Assembly: GCF_001653235.2 (NCBI RefSeq)
Contig: NC_035790.1
Coordinates: 310,001-374,000, forward strand
From: Pochonia chlamydosporia 170
Taxonomy: Eukaryota; Ascomycota; Sordariomycetes; Hypocreales; Clavicipitaceae
DNA length: 64,000 nt
Direction of reading: 5' to 3'
The translations under genes were made by a program, and so were the position numbers. The notes under the pieces are model-generated. The model made no database searches. It was not told the DNA's origin and saw only the letters and a program-made list of their open reading frames with translations. Positions within the stretch are counted from its first letter, which is position 1. Each line of letters starts with the position of its first letter. Shown piece after piece: positions 23,922-36,379 of the stretch.

Positions 23922-26900
23922 ATGCGTGCCCAAGTAAGTCTGCCTCTGTTGGAAGCTATGGTAACGGTGTAATAATACCGTGTTTTCCACATCCCAATAT
24001 AGCTTCGTCGGGGTCTAACCTGGTCGCACAGCCTTTCACAACGACCGGTTTGGTCGCGCTTCTAAACCTTTGCAGCGTTGTGCGCGGAGTCACAGATCAG
24101 GATCGTATCGCCAAATGTTTGTCGCGATACAGCCGAGGAAATATTTCTGGTAGCTGCAACAGCACCAAGGTGTACAATACCGACTTTGCTGGTGTGACCT
24201 GGGACGACGACAACTGGCTCCTCAGCACCACAACCCTTGAACAAGGACGTTACCAGTCAAGAGGCTCTGTGGCCAATGGCTACTTTGGAATTAGCGTTTC
24301 GAGTGTCGGCCCATTCTTTGAATTGGACTCTGAGGAGGATGGCGGTGATGTGATCAGCGGCTGGCCACTCTTCTCGAGACGTCAGTCATTCGCTACCATT
24401 GCTGGCTTTTGGAATGCCCAACCCGACACGAACGGCACCAATTTCGGCTGGCTGCAGCAGTACGGCTATGAGAGCGTAATCAGCGGCGTACCTCACTGGA
24501 GTGGCCTGGTTCTCGACCTAGGCAACGGCGTTTATCTGGACTCCACGGTTGATAACAAGACAATCACCAACTTTCGATCGACGTACGACTTCAAGGCCGG
24601 AGTGCTCAGCTGGTCTTATAAATGGTCTCCTTCTGGAAGCAACAATGGCTCTTATGACATCCGATACCTTATGTTCACGAACAAGCTGCACATCAACCAG
24701 GCTGTCGTGGATCTTGAGATTGTTCCCTCCGTGGATTCCAACGCGACAGTGGTGAATGTGATTGATGGGTATTCTGCCGTTCGCACAGACTTTGTGAAAT
24801 CTGGCGAAGATGCCGGCGCTATCTACTCGGCTGTCCGCCCTACCGGCATCGCCAATGTCACAGCCTACATATATGCTAATATGACGGGCTCCAAAGACGT
24901 GGGCCTTCACCAAAAGACTCTGGTGAGCAACAAGCCGTATATTCGAAAGAACGAATCGTCTATTGCTCAAGCTGTACCCGTCAAATTTTCTGCCGGAAAA
25001 GCTGTGCGCATCACCAAATATGTTGGTGCGGCATCTAGTGACGCTTTTGAGGATCCTCAAGCGGTCGCAAAGCGTGCGGCATCCTCCGCCCTATCTCAAG
25101 GATTCTACAAGTCTTTGCGCTCTCACGTCAAGGAATGGACCGATGTGATGCCCGACCATTCGGTTGACAGCTATGCCGACCCCAAAAATGGAACTCTACC
25201 CCAGGACAACTACATCATCGACTCTGCCATCATCGCAGTCGCAAACACCTACTATCTACTCCAGACTACTGTGGGACCCAATGCTCAGAAGCTTGTTAAA
25301 AACGCCCCTGTCAATGTTGATAGTATCTCTGTTGGTGGCCTTGTGTCGGATTCCTATGCTGGTCTCATCTTCTGGGACGCAGATCTCTTCATGCAACCTG
25401 GCCTGGTTGTGTCGCACCCGCAGTCTGCCGAACGCATCACCAACTATCGTGTCAAGAAGTATGGCCAAGCCAAGGCGAATGCTCAAACCAGCTACGCCGG
25501 CTCTCAGAATAAGACAGTCTTTTCCAAAGATGCCGCCGCATATCCTTGGACAAGCGGCCGATTTGGCAACTGTACTGCCACTGGACCATGCTGGGACTAC
25601 CAGTACCATCTGAATGGAGACATTGGCATATCACTTGTTAACCAACTGGTGGCTACCGGCGATACTCGGTACTTCAAGGACACATTGTTTCCAGTCTATG
25701 ACTCCATCGCAACACTGTACTCAAACTTGCTTGCTCCAAACGGTTCATCCTGGACTGTTACGAATATGACGGATCCTGTAAGTTATTTCTGGTGCTTTGC
25801 TACGTGCAGAATTTGTTGCTTCTTGCCATTTGCTTTTGAATCTCTAACAAATAAAATAGGACGAGTACGCCAACCACGTCGACGCGGGTGGCTACACCAT
25901 GCCACTGATTGCCGAGACTCTGCAGACGGCCAACACGTTCCGAGCCCAATTCGGCCAAGAAAAGAACGCGACTTGGAACTCCATGGCAGCCGACGTACTG
26001 GTTCTTCGCGAGAATGGTGTTACATTGGAATTCACCACCATGAACGGAAGTGCTGTTGTCAAGCAGGCTGATGTTATATTGAACACCTTCCCGCTTTCTT
26101 ACACAACGAACTACACCACGCAGGACTCTTTGAATGACTTGGACTACGTAAGTAGCTGGACAACTCCAGAATCGAATGCATCATTAGGTACTAACGGTGG
26201 TTGTTTAGTACGCCAACAAGCAATCAGCGGACGGGCCAGCCATGACCTGGGCTTTCTTTTCCATTATCGCCAATGACATCTCACCGTCTGGCTGCTCAGC
26301 GTATACATACTCACAGTATTCGTACAAGCCGTATGCTCGCGCACCATTCTATCAACTATCAGAACAGTTGATTGACAACGCCACCATCAACGGTGGAACA
26401 CATCCGGCCTACCCATTCCTCACTGGCCATGGCGGCGCAAATCAGGTGGGAGTCTTTGGATACCTCGGATTACGATTACTGCCAGACGACGCCCTCCATA
26501 TCAACCCCAACTTGCCTCCACAGATTGAACACCTGAAATATCGAACCTTTTACTGGCGCGGTTGGCCGTTCTCTGCGTGGTCAAACATGACACATACGAC
26601 CGTGCAGCGGGCTAAGCACGTCAAGCCACTGGATTCTGCAGACAAGCGCTTCGCAAACAAGACAATCACCGTTGACGTAGGTACAGAGACCAATTCAACC
26701 GCCTACCATTTGTCCGTCAATGGTGTTGTCGTTGTACCCAACCGAGACATTGGTCATATCAACACAACCCCCGGGAACCTGTTGCAATGCAAATCAGCCG
26801 AATCTCCAGGCGACTATCGTCCCGGACAATTCCCAATTGCAGCCATCGACGGTGCCACATCTACCAAATGGCAGCCATGGTATGCGAATAATCTCAGTTC

Positions 26901-27402
26901 CATTACTGTCATGCTTGCAAAGGACGATATTGGCACAATGGTATCGGGAATGCATTTCAACTGGGCACAGTCTCCGCCTGTAAACGCGACGGTGATCTTC
27001 CACAACTCGACGCTGAAGAGTTTCGCGGGCCTGGATTTCGGTGCCTCCACCAAGAACTCCAATTTCACGGTCGTATCGCACTTGACAAATGTTGAATTGT
27101 CAAACCCATATGACGCGCAGTCCACCAACCTGGATGCCATTGCCATTCCAACCGGCAACACCACAAATGTGACTCTCAGCGAGCCTGTCCCGGCAAGTAA
27201 ATATGCAACTTTGCTTATTGTCGGGAACCAGGGCCTCGACAAGGTGGACATTGACAACAAAAATGGCACTGGGGCTACTGTTTCTGAATGGGCCGTCATA
27301 AGCGATGCGAGAAAGGAGACGGACGGGAAGTCTAAGCCCGCCAAGTTGAGGAGGAGTCTCACTTGGCGCGAGAAGACTATGCTCAAGGGTCGCATGCTGT
27401 AG
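23922..27402 (+). CDS. Acid trehalase, GH65 (secreted/vacuolar)
   Basis: Splits trehalose to glucose at acid pH outside the plasma membrane or in the vacuole. Exons 23922-23933, 24032-25777, 25860-26147 and 26209-27402 sum to 3240 nt, 1079 aa, the normal size for fungal acid trehalases. Exon 1 codes only MRAQ; the 98-nt intron (GTAAGT...CTAAC...CACAG) joins it to PFTTTGLVALLNLCSVVRG to make a good signal peptide, and this decided the start. Then follow the N-terminal beta-sandwich (GVTWDDDNWLLSTTTLEQG, GSVANGYFGI), the (alpha/alpha)6 GH65 core (FWDADLFMQPGLV, PDEYANHVDAGGYTMPLIAE, THPAYPFLTGHGGANQV) and a C-terminal beta domain. It has many N-glycosylation sequons. Convergent with the oxygenase at 27612. 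Confidence 0.95.
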
Positions 27403-27611
27403 TGCAGTTTGTAGTAATTGACTATTTTCCTTGTGTGTGCTGCAATATGCAAACTGTGAGGATTTGTCATTTTGGCCGTGTTTCAAGTATCATGGCCTAG
27501 GTCAGAGCTTACAAAAAGTGAGCTATATTTGGAGGTATATCCTAGCTTTAGTATAAAGTAAGATACATAGGTTGACATTTGGACAAGCCTTCGTACATGG
27601 TGTAATACGGT

Positions 27612-28780
27612 CTACTCCTCAATCATCTCACCTATCATGCTGTCGATGTATTCCCGCTGCTCCACCAGCCAATTCCTCACATCAGCAACATCGAACGGCA
27701 ACGCGGCAACCTGGCGCCTTCGTTCCTCCTTCATTTTGAGTCGTATGCGCTCCTCCATCATCTCGAGCCTGTACTCGAGATACTGCGAGTACAATTCTGA
27801 CTTATCGCTTATCCCTCTCACACCGGTTAGGACAGTTTCATCCCTGAGATGAGGAGATCTGGGTCTGAAGCAGGTGACCATGGAGATGCGTTCTTTGCCC
27901 CCAAAGGCTTTCAATGCCTGGTGCTCGATATACCTTCCTTGTAGTACAACGGCTGTACCCTAGTTACACAATCATTAGTCAGAGTCACAGCGACGCATTA
28001 CGCCGATTATTTGGTGTCTCCATACCATGGCCGGCCCCCGAACTTTCATAACATCACCCGACGCCGTTCTTAACGCTGTTTCTCCACCTACCATTCCCTG
28101 ACAATCGGACAGCATAACGACACAAACAAAAGGAAAACTGTCATAGTGCCATGCGACGGCAGAAACTCCATCAGCAAGCGGCTCGGGATTTTCGCAAATT
28201 CTGGGAGCTACAGTCTCGGTTGAATCGTCGACAGACACATTAATTGTGGCAATCTCAAAGTCAATGGATGGGATGAGGTCCACGCCTGCGACCCGCGAAA
28301 TATATGAGACTAGCTCTGGAGAGTTCCAGGCCGAGTATGTGAATGGAGCTCGACTATAAAGTTGGGTTAGTATCTATGACTCTGGGGTGTTGTTGGAAAT
28401 AAGGTACCATACGCTGGACCCATGCCCCGTATCATGTACCTACTAAAGGTAGAAGAGAATTGACAATCTTTTAAGACATTTTCGCTAAACACCTCTGCTC
28501 TAATCTGCTGTATTGCACTTTGTGTAAACAGAGGGAAAGGGTCCGACACTGCAGTTTGAGAAATGCCTTGGCCGTCAAGCCCGATGTCGTTCATGGATAC
28601 AACATTGGCGGGAGGCTCAAACGCTAAATGGCTTGCAGCGTCGAAAGTCACCTTTTCCTTCAGCCGACCTTCCTCAATCAGGTATGATGGAAGCGGCACA
28701 GTTGGGCGAGTTGCGGATTTGGTGGTTGGACCTATGACAATCGGCGCGGATGGCCGGGAGGTGCTTGTAGCACTAGGCAT
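27612..28780 (-). CDS. Fe(II)/2-oxoglutarate-dependent oxygenase-like protein
   Basis: Exons 28780-28413, 28353-28026 and 27959-27612 sum to 1044 nt, 347 aa; each junction keeps phase. The core has the signs of the double-stranded beta-helix fold: a His-x-Asp metal motif in AVAWHYDSFPFVCVVML, a GGETAL strand, a distal His in GRYIEHQALKA, and an Arg-containing strand just after it (ERISMVTCFRPRSP) placed to hold 2-oxoglutarate. The C terminus is a charged coiled coil rich in Glu/Arg (EMMEERIRLKMKEERRR). The substrate is unknown. This family is common in filamentous fungi as conserved hypothetical proteins; assignment rests on the HxD...H pattern and is fairly but not fully secure. Confidence 0.75.
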
Positions 28781-30341
28781 GATGGGTTGTGGTAACTGTG
28801 AAGAGGTACTGACCCAATATGGGAATAGAAACTGAATGGAAACCTGATTCTTGTTTGTCCAAGAATGTTACAGAGGTGATTAGACTACCAAGGGCTATTG
28901 TTTCCTTTATAATTTGATCTTGGACCCATCTCTTACTCTGTTCTATCATTACAAAGTCTGCTTGAGGGCACGGACAACAGTAAAGCATTGTCTAATGCTG
29001 GGCTGGCAATCGTCAGGCTGAAGGTAGGTCCTATATGCTAGAGATGTCGAGTGCGGACTGTATTTGGCTAGTCTATGTCTTTCACAACGGCCTAGACCGT
29101 TGGTCGAAGTTTATCTTTCGCAGAAGATGGCAACGAAAGGGTCACATGGCCACGCCGTATAAGTGGTTTTCCCAATTAAAAGATTGGGCATATTTCCGAA
29201 AGTGGCTGCGGTTTCAGACTCACCACGTAATCACTCTTGTTGTGCCATTGCCTTCACCTGATCCCAATCTGGCGTTGTGGCTGGTCTTGGTGGTGTCGAG
29301 CGCCATTCATTGAGGAGAGCCTCCACTTGTTACTCAATGACCACCATTTGCGATGGCTGCAAAATGTGTCATGAAGCCACAGACCGCCTCTCATGCCATT
29401 TTCATGCAATGACACAAAGACAATAACCGCGACGGCGATACAGTGAGAGTCAGTTGTTGCACTTGGTTGGTGCGTGTTTGGCCATCCTCAAGGTCGGCTC
29501 AAATAGCCTCAAGATTTCCAAGTGTCTACTTCGCTCTTAGATTGTACGGTAACGGAACTTACATGTATTATACCTAAGACCCTTTAATGAAGGCCATTTT
29601 GGCCCAAGATGATGCGGTTCATTCTTGGCATTCTGTGTTAATGTCCCTATAAGCCTGGCATACCAACCCTTCAATTACAAGTCATCGTCGAGACACAGTA
29701 GCTTCCATACCTGCATTGCAGACAAAACTCGCCCACTTCATCACACTCGGGCGATATCCGATAAAAAACTGTACTCATATCGGAAACACTGTGTTGATAC
29801 TGGGTCGTCCCAGCTGCAATAATGCTCTCTTTCCACAACATTTGCTACCGTTTAGCCATCCACATTAGGCGGCAACATCAGGTCGATGTTGCGGGGAGAT
29901 GGGAACTAGACGCTAACCCCGAATGTACAGGTCGATGGAGAAATTGTGGTCACTTCTCATTATTGCAATGCAAAAGCCGAAACCCGACAGCCACATTGAA
30001 CTAGGTTTGGAAGGCCGTGTGAGAAACGGCTACGCTTTCACGGTTTGAGTAGTGCATTGACCTTTTATGAGCAGCTCTTGATCGTGGGGATATAGGAATC
30101 AATGTTTAGGGGTTAATGTACGAAAGTGAACGATATTATTAAATAATGATGTGAGTGTGGCATTTGATCGTCATTCTTGTAAGGTAATTCACCTCAACCT
30201 CCATTCTCCGGGCATCGCTCTCAAACTCCCAAAGAAAGTGCCGGTATCCTCTTACAGCTTCCTGATTCTGATGCCGCAAGTTCATGTTGTCAATTTCGTT
30301 TAATTCGTATAGGTCTTTATTGTTTACCACAACCCGCATCA
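28781..30341. other. Intergenic spacer
   Basis: 1.56 kb with only short ORFs lacking motifs. It separates two divergently transcribed genes (oxygenase-like and DUF3445) and so contains both promoters. Confidence 0.4.
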
Positions 30342-31910
30342 ATGGAGCGAAATTCTCAACACGACGCATACGGTTTTCTTAGCATTATACTTTACGCTGC
30401 TGGGGCGGCCGTTGTTGCCAGACTCCTCATCTTATCCATAAAGATACCTTCCGAAGTCTCATGGCGTGCATTTTTTCGAAATAGGCGACTAGAAGTCAAA
30501 CCGACCGAGTACTCAAATGTCTTTCCACCATCACAAAGAAAACGTCTCTCGTGTGAATCGAGTAAAGACTCCGCAGTTGCCACCTTGATTGACCTGTCAC
30601 GACATCCCGAATTACTTCTCAGGCTTGAGGAGGACTATCGCACCGCTTCGGCAACCCGATTCCTGTTTAGTGGCTTTTGTGTTGGAGACATTCGAGCCCT
30701 GGGGAATTTTCCCAACTATGCCGAATTGTGCGAAGTACCGCTTCCGATCGCCATAGAAGACTTCAATATTACGACTGCCAAGGCAAGGCCATACCGACCA
30801 TTGCGATGGCCGTATCATCAAACTATGGGTAAGATATACACGCACCTCAAATATGGGCACCGCTGTTGACCTGGCATGCTACATCTCTAGCAATCCAAAG
30901 GTTAGAGCCAGACTACTGGATCGAGCTGGAGTCTACATACGAGGAACAGATTCAGGAGCGCAAATCAATTATAAAGAAGCATGGACTAGATGTCATGCAG
31001 GCTCTTCCCGGCTCGGAACTGGCCTGCAAGGAGCTCATGGAAATGGTCATACAATTTTTATGTGCCAGATATCCGAAGCAATTCATTTTGAAGGGCAACA
31101 CACTCATAAACAATATTCGAGGCACCGAATATGATGTCTACGGCAATCCCCCTCTCCAGATTTTAGCAGAGAACGTTCCCGAAGACTTTGCCATCATGAT
31201 CCGAGACCCCAAGACAGGGACATATAAGTTCCGTGCTGGCATCATATGTGCATCAACCGGCTGGAACCTGGGAGGGAAAATAGGGAAGGGGTTGGCTGAA
31301 ATCCACAGCCCAGTGCCTGACTATAGGAGCAAGATGCAGCTCAGCATGGATAGGTAGGTTGCGGGGGATTCGTGGAAAACTATCAAAGCCGATCTGGTGA
31401 ATCTGCTAACCAGTTCCAAGATTTTTCACCAAGTTTCCCGCATCTAAGCCGGTGCAGAGAGGTGCTTGGGGCTTTGAAGTTGGAGAGCATTTGTATACAC
31501 CACCTCGTCATGCCGATCTACAAGCTTTAGAAGTCCAGGATCCACAGCTCCAACCGGATGACCTGAGATTCCGTGTAGACTGGCAGACGTTGCGCCGATT
31601 ACCTCTATCCGGAGCAATCGTATTCAACTTTAAGGCATTCTTCACACCAGTGACGGAGCTTTTAGACGAGCCGTATATACCTTCGCTGTGCCTCAAGGTG
31701 CTGCAGGAGAGTAAGGCGAACTTGAGAGAGTACAAACAAGTGCACCACACTGAACACGTTCTTGTACCCGTGCTGCAGCAATACGAGAAGTATCAACTAG
31801 AAAAGGGTTTAATACAACCTAACTGGGAAACTCGGACCCTTGAAGAGAGTCCTTTTTTCCGTGGGTGGCAAGATAGGCATAATTGTTGTGGGAAGGGCAC
31901 CATGACTTGA
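30342..31910 (+). CDS. DUF3445 protein, heme-dependent oxidative N-demethylase-like
   Basis: Exons 30342-30828, 30891-31353 and 31421-31910 sum to 1440 nt, 479 aa, in phase. An N-terminal hydrophobic segment (residues about 10-32) suggests a membrane anchor. The body matches DUF3445, the family of heme-dependent oxidative N-demethylases that remove methyl groups from secondary amines: RPYRPLRWPYHQTMA, LPGSELACKELMEMV, ICASTGWNLGGKIGKGLAEI, RVDWQTLRRLP and FFTPVTELLDEPYIPSL. The length is usual for the fungal form. The intron in the middle of GRPYR...HQTMA/IQRLEPDYW is well supported by motif continuity. It is convergent with a Zn2Cys6 regulator whose stop is 132 bp downstream. Substrate and electron partners are not known from sequence. 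Confidence 0.88.
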
Positions 31911-32041
31911 TGATTGTTGATGAAAAACGCTGTAATTGTCTGGTTTTACAACGAATAGTACATAGTTGGCGGCTGAAATATTAGAGATTCATCAGGTAAC
32001 ATTTCTCGCCTGCATCGGACATTATTGGTTATGTACATTAC

Positions 32042-33739
32042 TCAAAATACAATAAACGCCTCCATTGAAGAGAGATTTGCTCTAGCAAAGTCCATCCAAT
32101 TTACTGTGTGTTCCGAGGTCGAAGTCACACTCCAAAATGATCTTAAGAATTGCAGCGCGGAGTGGTTGCACCATACGCCGGTACGTGAGAGGGATTCGAT
32201 AAAAAAGCCGTCAATCTCAGAGCGCCTCAGCGGGTCATACACGCATTCGATTCCAGCAATAAATAGTGGAAAGAACAGATCGTGAAACAGTTCGTCAGTT
32301 GGCCCTGCCATGACAAACCGAATATCAGCTAGCAATGGCTCCAACAATTCCGGGACAGCTAGTGCCTTTTCGGCTGGTGTTTTGAACGCTTGGTAGGCGT
32401 ATATAATTGTAGCAAAATAATGCGCCCGAGAGACAGCCTCGAAGCAATCACGCAGGCCTTGCTGGCTTTCACACAGGCAGTCCATACATGCCAGAGATCT
32501 GTTGTGGGCTTCTTCAGCTCTCCTGCACCAAACACTCATATCAATGCTTGGCAACGTGTTTCCGGCTTGTACTATGTAGTACCTCTCTCTTTCTAGCTCC
32601 GTGATGGCGTAGATTAGTTTGGTAAAAGCCCATCCCGAGTCTGTTGAGCTTGGCAACGGCGAGACGCGTATCGGAGTGAAATCTTGGTGAAACATGGAAA
32701 TACCGGTCAGCATTTCCAAATCGGATATTTCCTTTAGCAAGAATCTAATAACCGGATCTTTTGACTCTTTGAACCAGTCTTGGAGCGGATGTAGATCTCT
32801 AATGGTTCGGCATCCACGAAGATGAAGCCTCCAATCTTTGGAGCCAGGAACCAGAACCTCGGCATAACAAAGAACGAGCATCGTCGCCAAAAGCTCGATA
32901 ACGACAGGGCTGTCTGAAGCACTCGACGTCTCAGGAGAGCGACCCGGTAGCCCTCGGCGCATCTTGGCGCTGAGTGTTCGCATACTTTCGTCACGCAAGG
33001 AGGCATATATGTGGAAAAGAGCGCTGGCTTGATTGCCCGGGATATTGGGCACCATTGACATGTGAGCAGCTGCAAGGCACCCCACGGAGAATCGCACGGC
33101 TTTGGACTTTTGAAGAAGTTGTCGGACAATAGTTCGCAAAGGGTGGCGCGGCTGGTCAATCCAAGTGAGTCGGGAAACGGCCTTTGTACAAAAGTGATTG
33201 ATTAAGCTGCTGAATATGGACGACTGCAGAAATGGGTCAACTACGTGCGTAGCTTCCACATGATAAAACGCTGGGTTTAGCATAGGTGATGCTGCTGTCG
33301 GGGCGATTTGTATTGAAGTTGTTTGGACCTGTTCATCATCGCTCGTGCCCGATATTCTGTCGCGTATTCGCACGCCTCTGCTAGGATCTTTGACTTTGCA
33401 CTGATTGCGTTCCTTGGAAGACAGATTTCGCATTCGCTTGTCGGCTCCCTTGATAATTGGTGTTGACTTGCCAGCGAGCCGACCTCTGCTGGCAATGCCT
33501 TGATCCCATTTGAGGTATACTGTCTTGAAACCCGGACAATCCAGTCCGCGACTGGCGCACTTCATACATGATGGTTCGCTTCGGTCACACTTTATTCGGC
33601 GCCGGATGCAGGTCGGACAATCTGAACGAACTTGGTCAGCGAAACGACACGACTAAGGGTGTCTGTTGGGATCAAGAGGAAATGGACAAACCGTGATGGG
33701 CGACTTGTCGGTCAGCGGGCAAGTTGGTGATTCGGACAT
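32042..33739 (-). CDS. Zn2Cys6 transcription factor with fungal TF domain
   Basis: Nuclear regulator. The zinc cluster is complete: C-x2-C-x6-C-x6-C-x2-C-x6-C, in DCPTCIRRRIKCDR...CMKC...DC, about residues 28-55, followed by a basic linker and a fungal_trans_2-like C-terminal region of over 350 residues. The main frame opens before the zinc cluster without an ATG. I infer exon 1 as 33739-33692 (MSESPTCPLTDKSPIT) joined over a 39-nt GTTTGT...TTAG intron to exon 33652-32042, giving 552 aa in phase. The intron is very short, so the first exon is tentative. It may control the convergent DUF3445 gene or the PTR2 transporter on its other side (inference from position only). Confidence 0.85.
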
Positions 33740-34421
33740 TCCCCATAACTTAGTCATTGACCATGGCGATTCCAAGAGTCCCGGTTCCCGACAGCTGTGG
33801 CCACTTGAGGTGATGCATTCGCCGTGACTTTTGTTGAGGGCTCGTCGACTAGGTCTGGGGATGAAGATCGTTCGGCCTGGTGGGAAAAGAGTCAAGTGTG
33901 AGATGAAGAATAACTTGACTAATGCGGGGGCGGGGATTTGAATTGTCAAACGAAGCGTCTCGAGTTGTCATAGAGTCTGGTCAAGTGGCGGTGGGTCACA
34001 AGGTGCCTTTTCCCATTCACCAGAAACTAATTTGGGCTGACCGATCGTGACGAATTACACATGTCCATATCACTATCGACTGAGAAGGCTGAAAACGCCA
34101 AGAATTGCGGATGATCCATCGTTGTGCGAGTCACTGGTGACACAGGTGAGTTGAACAACATTGAACATCTACAATGAATGGAATGCTGCAATGATGACCC
34201 CATTGATCTGGCAACACATGATCCCGCTACTGATCCGAATGGTTTAAACTCATTACCATAGAAAGACCTATATAGCTACTGCACGGCGCGATAAAAGTTT
34301 GCTGTATCGCTGCTACTACTTTGACATGATGCTGTAACTAACAACAGGGAGTTTAGCGGTACTCCGTCCGTTGTTGCCAGCGTACATTGCAACTACTACA
34401 TCAAGTTCCGCCAAGTTCTGC
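33740..34421. other. Intergenic spacer
   Basis: 682 bp between the Zn2Cys6 gene 5' end and the PTR2 gene 3' end. It holds the regulator's promoter; no other gene or repeat was seen. Confidence 0.4.
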
Positions 34422-36379
34422 TTATGCTGAGCTTTGCTTCTCAGTCTTGGTTGGAGCTACTGATTCAACTTGCCCTTCACTGTTTCCCAAGAAGGTACTC
34501 TCCTTCTGGTTATTCATGGCGTCCTCGTGCAAGTCAGCTTTGCGGAACGTCAAATAGAAGCCGATACCGCCAATCATGGCGACAACTGCAACTGAGCCGT
34601 AGTTCCAGACGAGAAGGGGATCCTCAGACAAGCCGACAAGTGCCTGACCAAGAGCGGAGGAGACAGCAGAGGTGAACAGCGCGATGGCCTGTACGGTTGA
34701 CTTCATATTCTGAGGGGCTTTGGTGTAGGCATATCTAGTTTTACGCATGTAAGCAATGGTATTCATGGGATTCAGAAAATGTGCGCCAAAAGACAGCGAC
34801 AGTGACAGTGACACTTACTCCAGCTTTGTAATCGATGCAAGGACCTCCGACATGCCAATCAAGCCATACGGGAAGACCTGTACCCAAACAGATATCGGGG
34901 CAGTGCAGTCTGTTCTTCCACCCTTGGTCAACGCATTAATGTTATCCCCGCACTTGGACAACTTGTAGATGTATGCCTGTGTGACGCATGCAGACACCAT
35001 GGCCATGGAGGCAAGTACAAATCCGGCTGTGATCTTTTTAATTGGCGTGAGGTTCACACCACATTTGCGAAGCAGAGGGTAGATGATAAAGTCCATGATC
35101 GGGATGACAATAACAATGAAAATGGGGTTAAGTTTCGATACGATGTCATTTGGGGTCGAACCGAGGATCATGGTATTGGCTTGAGACACCAGATTGTTCG
35201 TCATTTGGTTGTAGGCAAGCCAATACAATGGGTACCAGAGAAAGACCTTGCAAGCGAGAATGCCACGCTTGACCTCGTCAACCCACTCGTCGTCAAAGGT
35301 CATCCACTCCGGTACTGGTTCTCCGCGAGCCCGAATTTCGCTGGGCTTGACGCGCTGCCAGAATTCCGGATCGCGAATGCTCTTGCTCTTCTTGTAGGCT
35401 AATCGAAACAGCTTCCACGCCTTGCCCATGACGGATCCGGTCGGAGGAGACAGCTTGTATGTCTTCTTGAAGTACAAGAGCACACCAGGACAAACAAGAT
35501 AGCAGATTGTGGGGAGAGTAAATGAGAGCCAAAAGCCGACAAAATGCTCCGAATACACCATGGCTAGGGATCCTGTAAGGGAGCCGAGATTGATCAACAA
35601 GTAAAAGTAGATGTAGATTCGTGCCGTTGTAACAGCCGGGTCCACAATCACTCTCTGGCCGTTCTTGTTTACTCTCACATACGCCTTGGAGTCCTTGTAC
35701 TGTTCAGCAATCAGTGGGGAGATGTTTGACTTGAATCCTCCCGTTCCTATGCCCATTACAATGAGGCCAACTGAAAAGACGCCTATTGCTGCATTTGGAT
35801 GAACAATAACCGGAGGGATGGCAGAGATGATCAGGATAGCGTGTCCAATAAGAGCAGCAATATTGGAATATTGAATCGTGAGGTAGCGACCCCAATACTG
35901 ATCTGCCAAGTAGGCACCAAACAACGGGGTGAAGTATGACCAGAACTGGTTGAACGTCGTCATACCAGTTGATGCTCGTTGTCCGAAACCGAGAGCGCCT
36001 GATCCTGGCTTCTTCAGGAAACCCGCGCCAGTTGTAGAACCAGGCGGCAAACCCTTTTGAATGAAGTTTACAACTACGCGATGAAAATTTTAGTCATGTG
36101 TAAGAGACAAGAGAACAATAGGGTTACTATAGACTTACAAACAGCGCTGGTTCCGTAATACGAGAACCGCTCCGCAAACTCAACAAAGGCAACCGTCCAA
36201 GCAGTCCAGGGAATAGTACCCGGCACCCGAGGAAGAGTAGCCCAGTCATCTTCTGTTGGAAACGGCTTCAGGAGATCCTCTTTTTCGTTGTTGTCTGAAT
36301 CGTGTCCATCATTGCCGCCGGGGACGGGCTCTACCAGTGATCCACCATTGGTGATTTCGAGGCTTGACTTTGTCGCCAT
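34422..36379 (-). CDS. PTR2-type proton-coupled di/tripeptide transporter
   Basis: Plasma-membrane peptide importer of the POT/PTR family. Exons 36379-36139, 36073-34819 and 34734-34422 sum to 1809 nt, 602 aa, the typical length. The first intron lies in the conserved ERFSYYGTSAVF/VNF block and the second in KLE/YAYTKAPQNMKS; both restore family sequence. The PTR2 signature YFYLLINLGSLTG is present, with VMGIGTGGFKSNISPLIAEQ and the EVLAS...YTKAPQNMK stretch. About twelve membrane segments are seen. The N terminus is an acidic soluble tail (NNEKEDLLKPFPTEDDW) and the C terminus is polar. There is no sign of damage. Confidence 0.95.

Noticed and set aside
24003..24031. Alternative trehalase acceptor at ATATAG (24001-24002)
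   Set aside because: With the canonical donor it is out of frame and reaches a stop; the CACAG acceptor keeps phase and yields a proper signal peptide.
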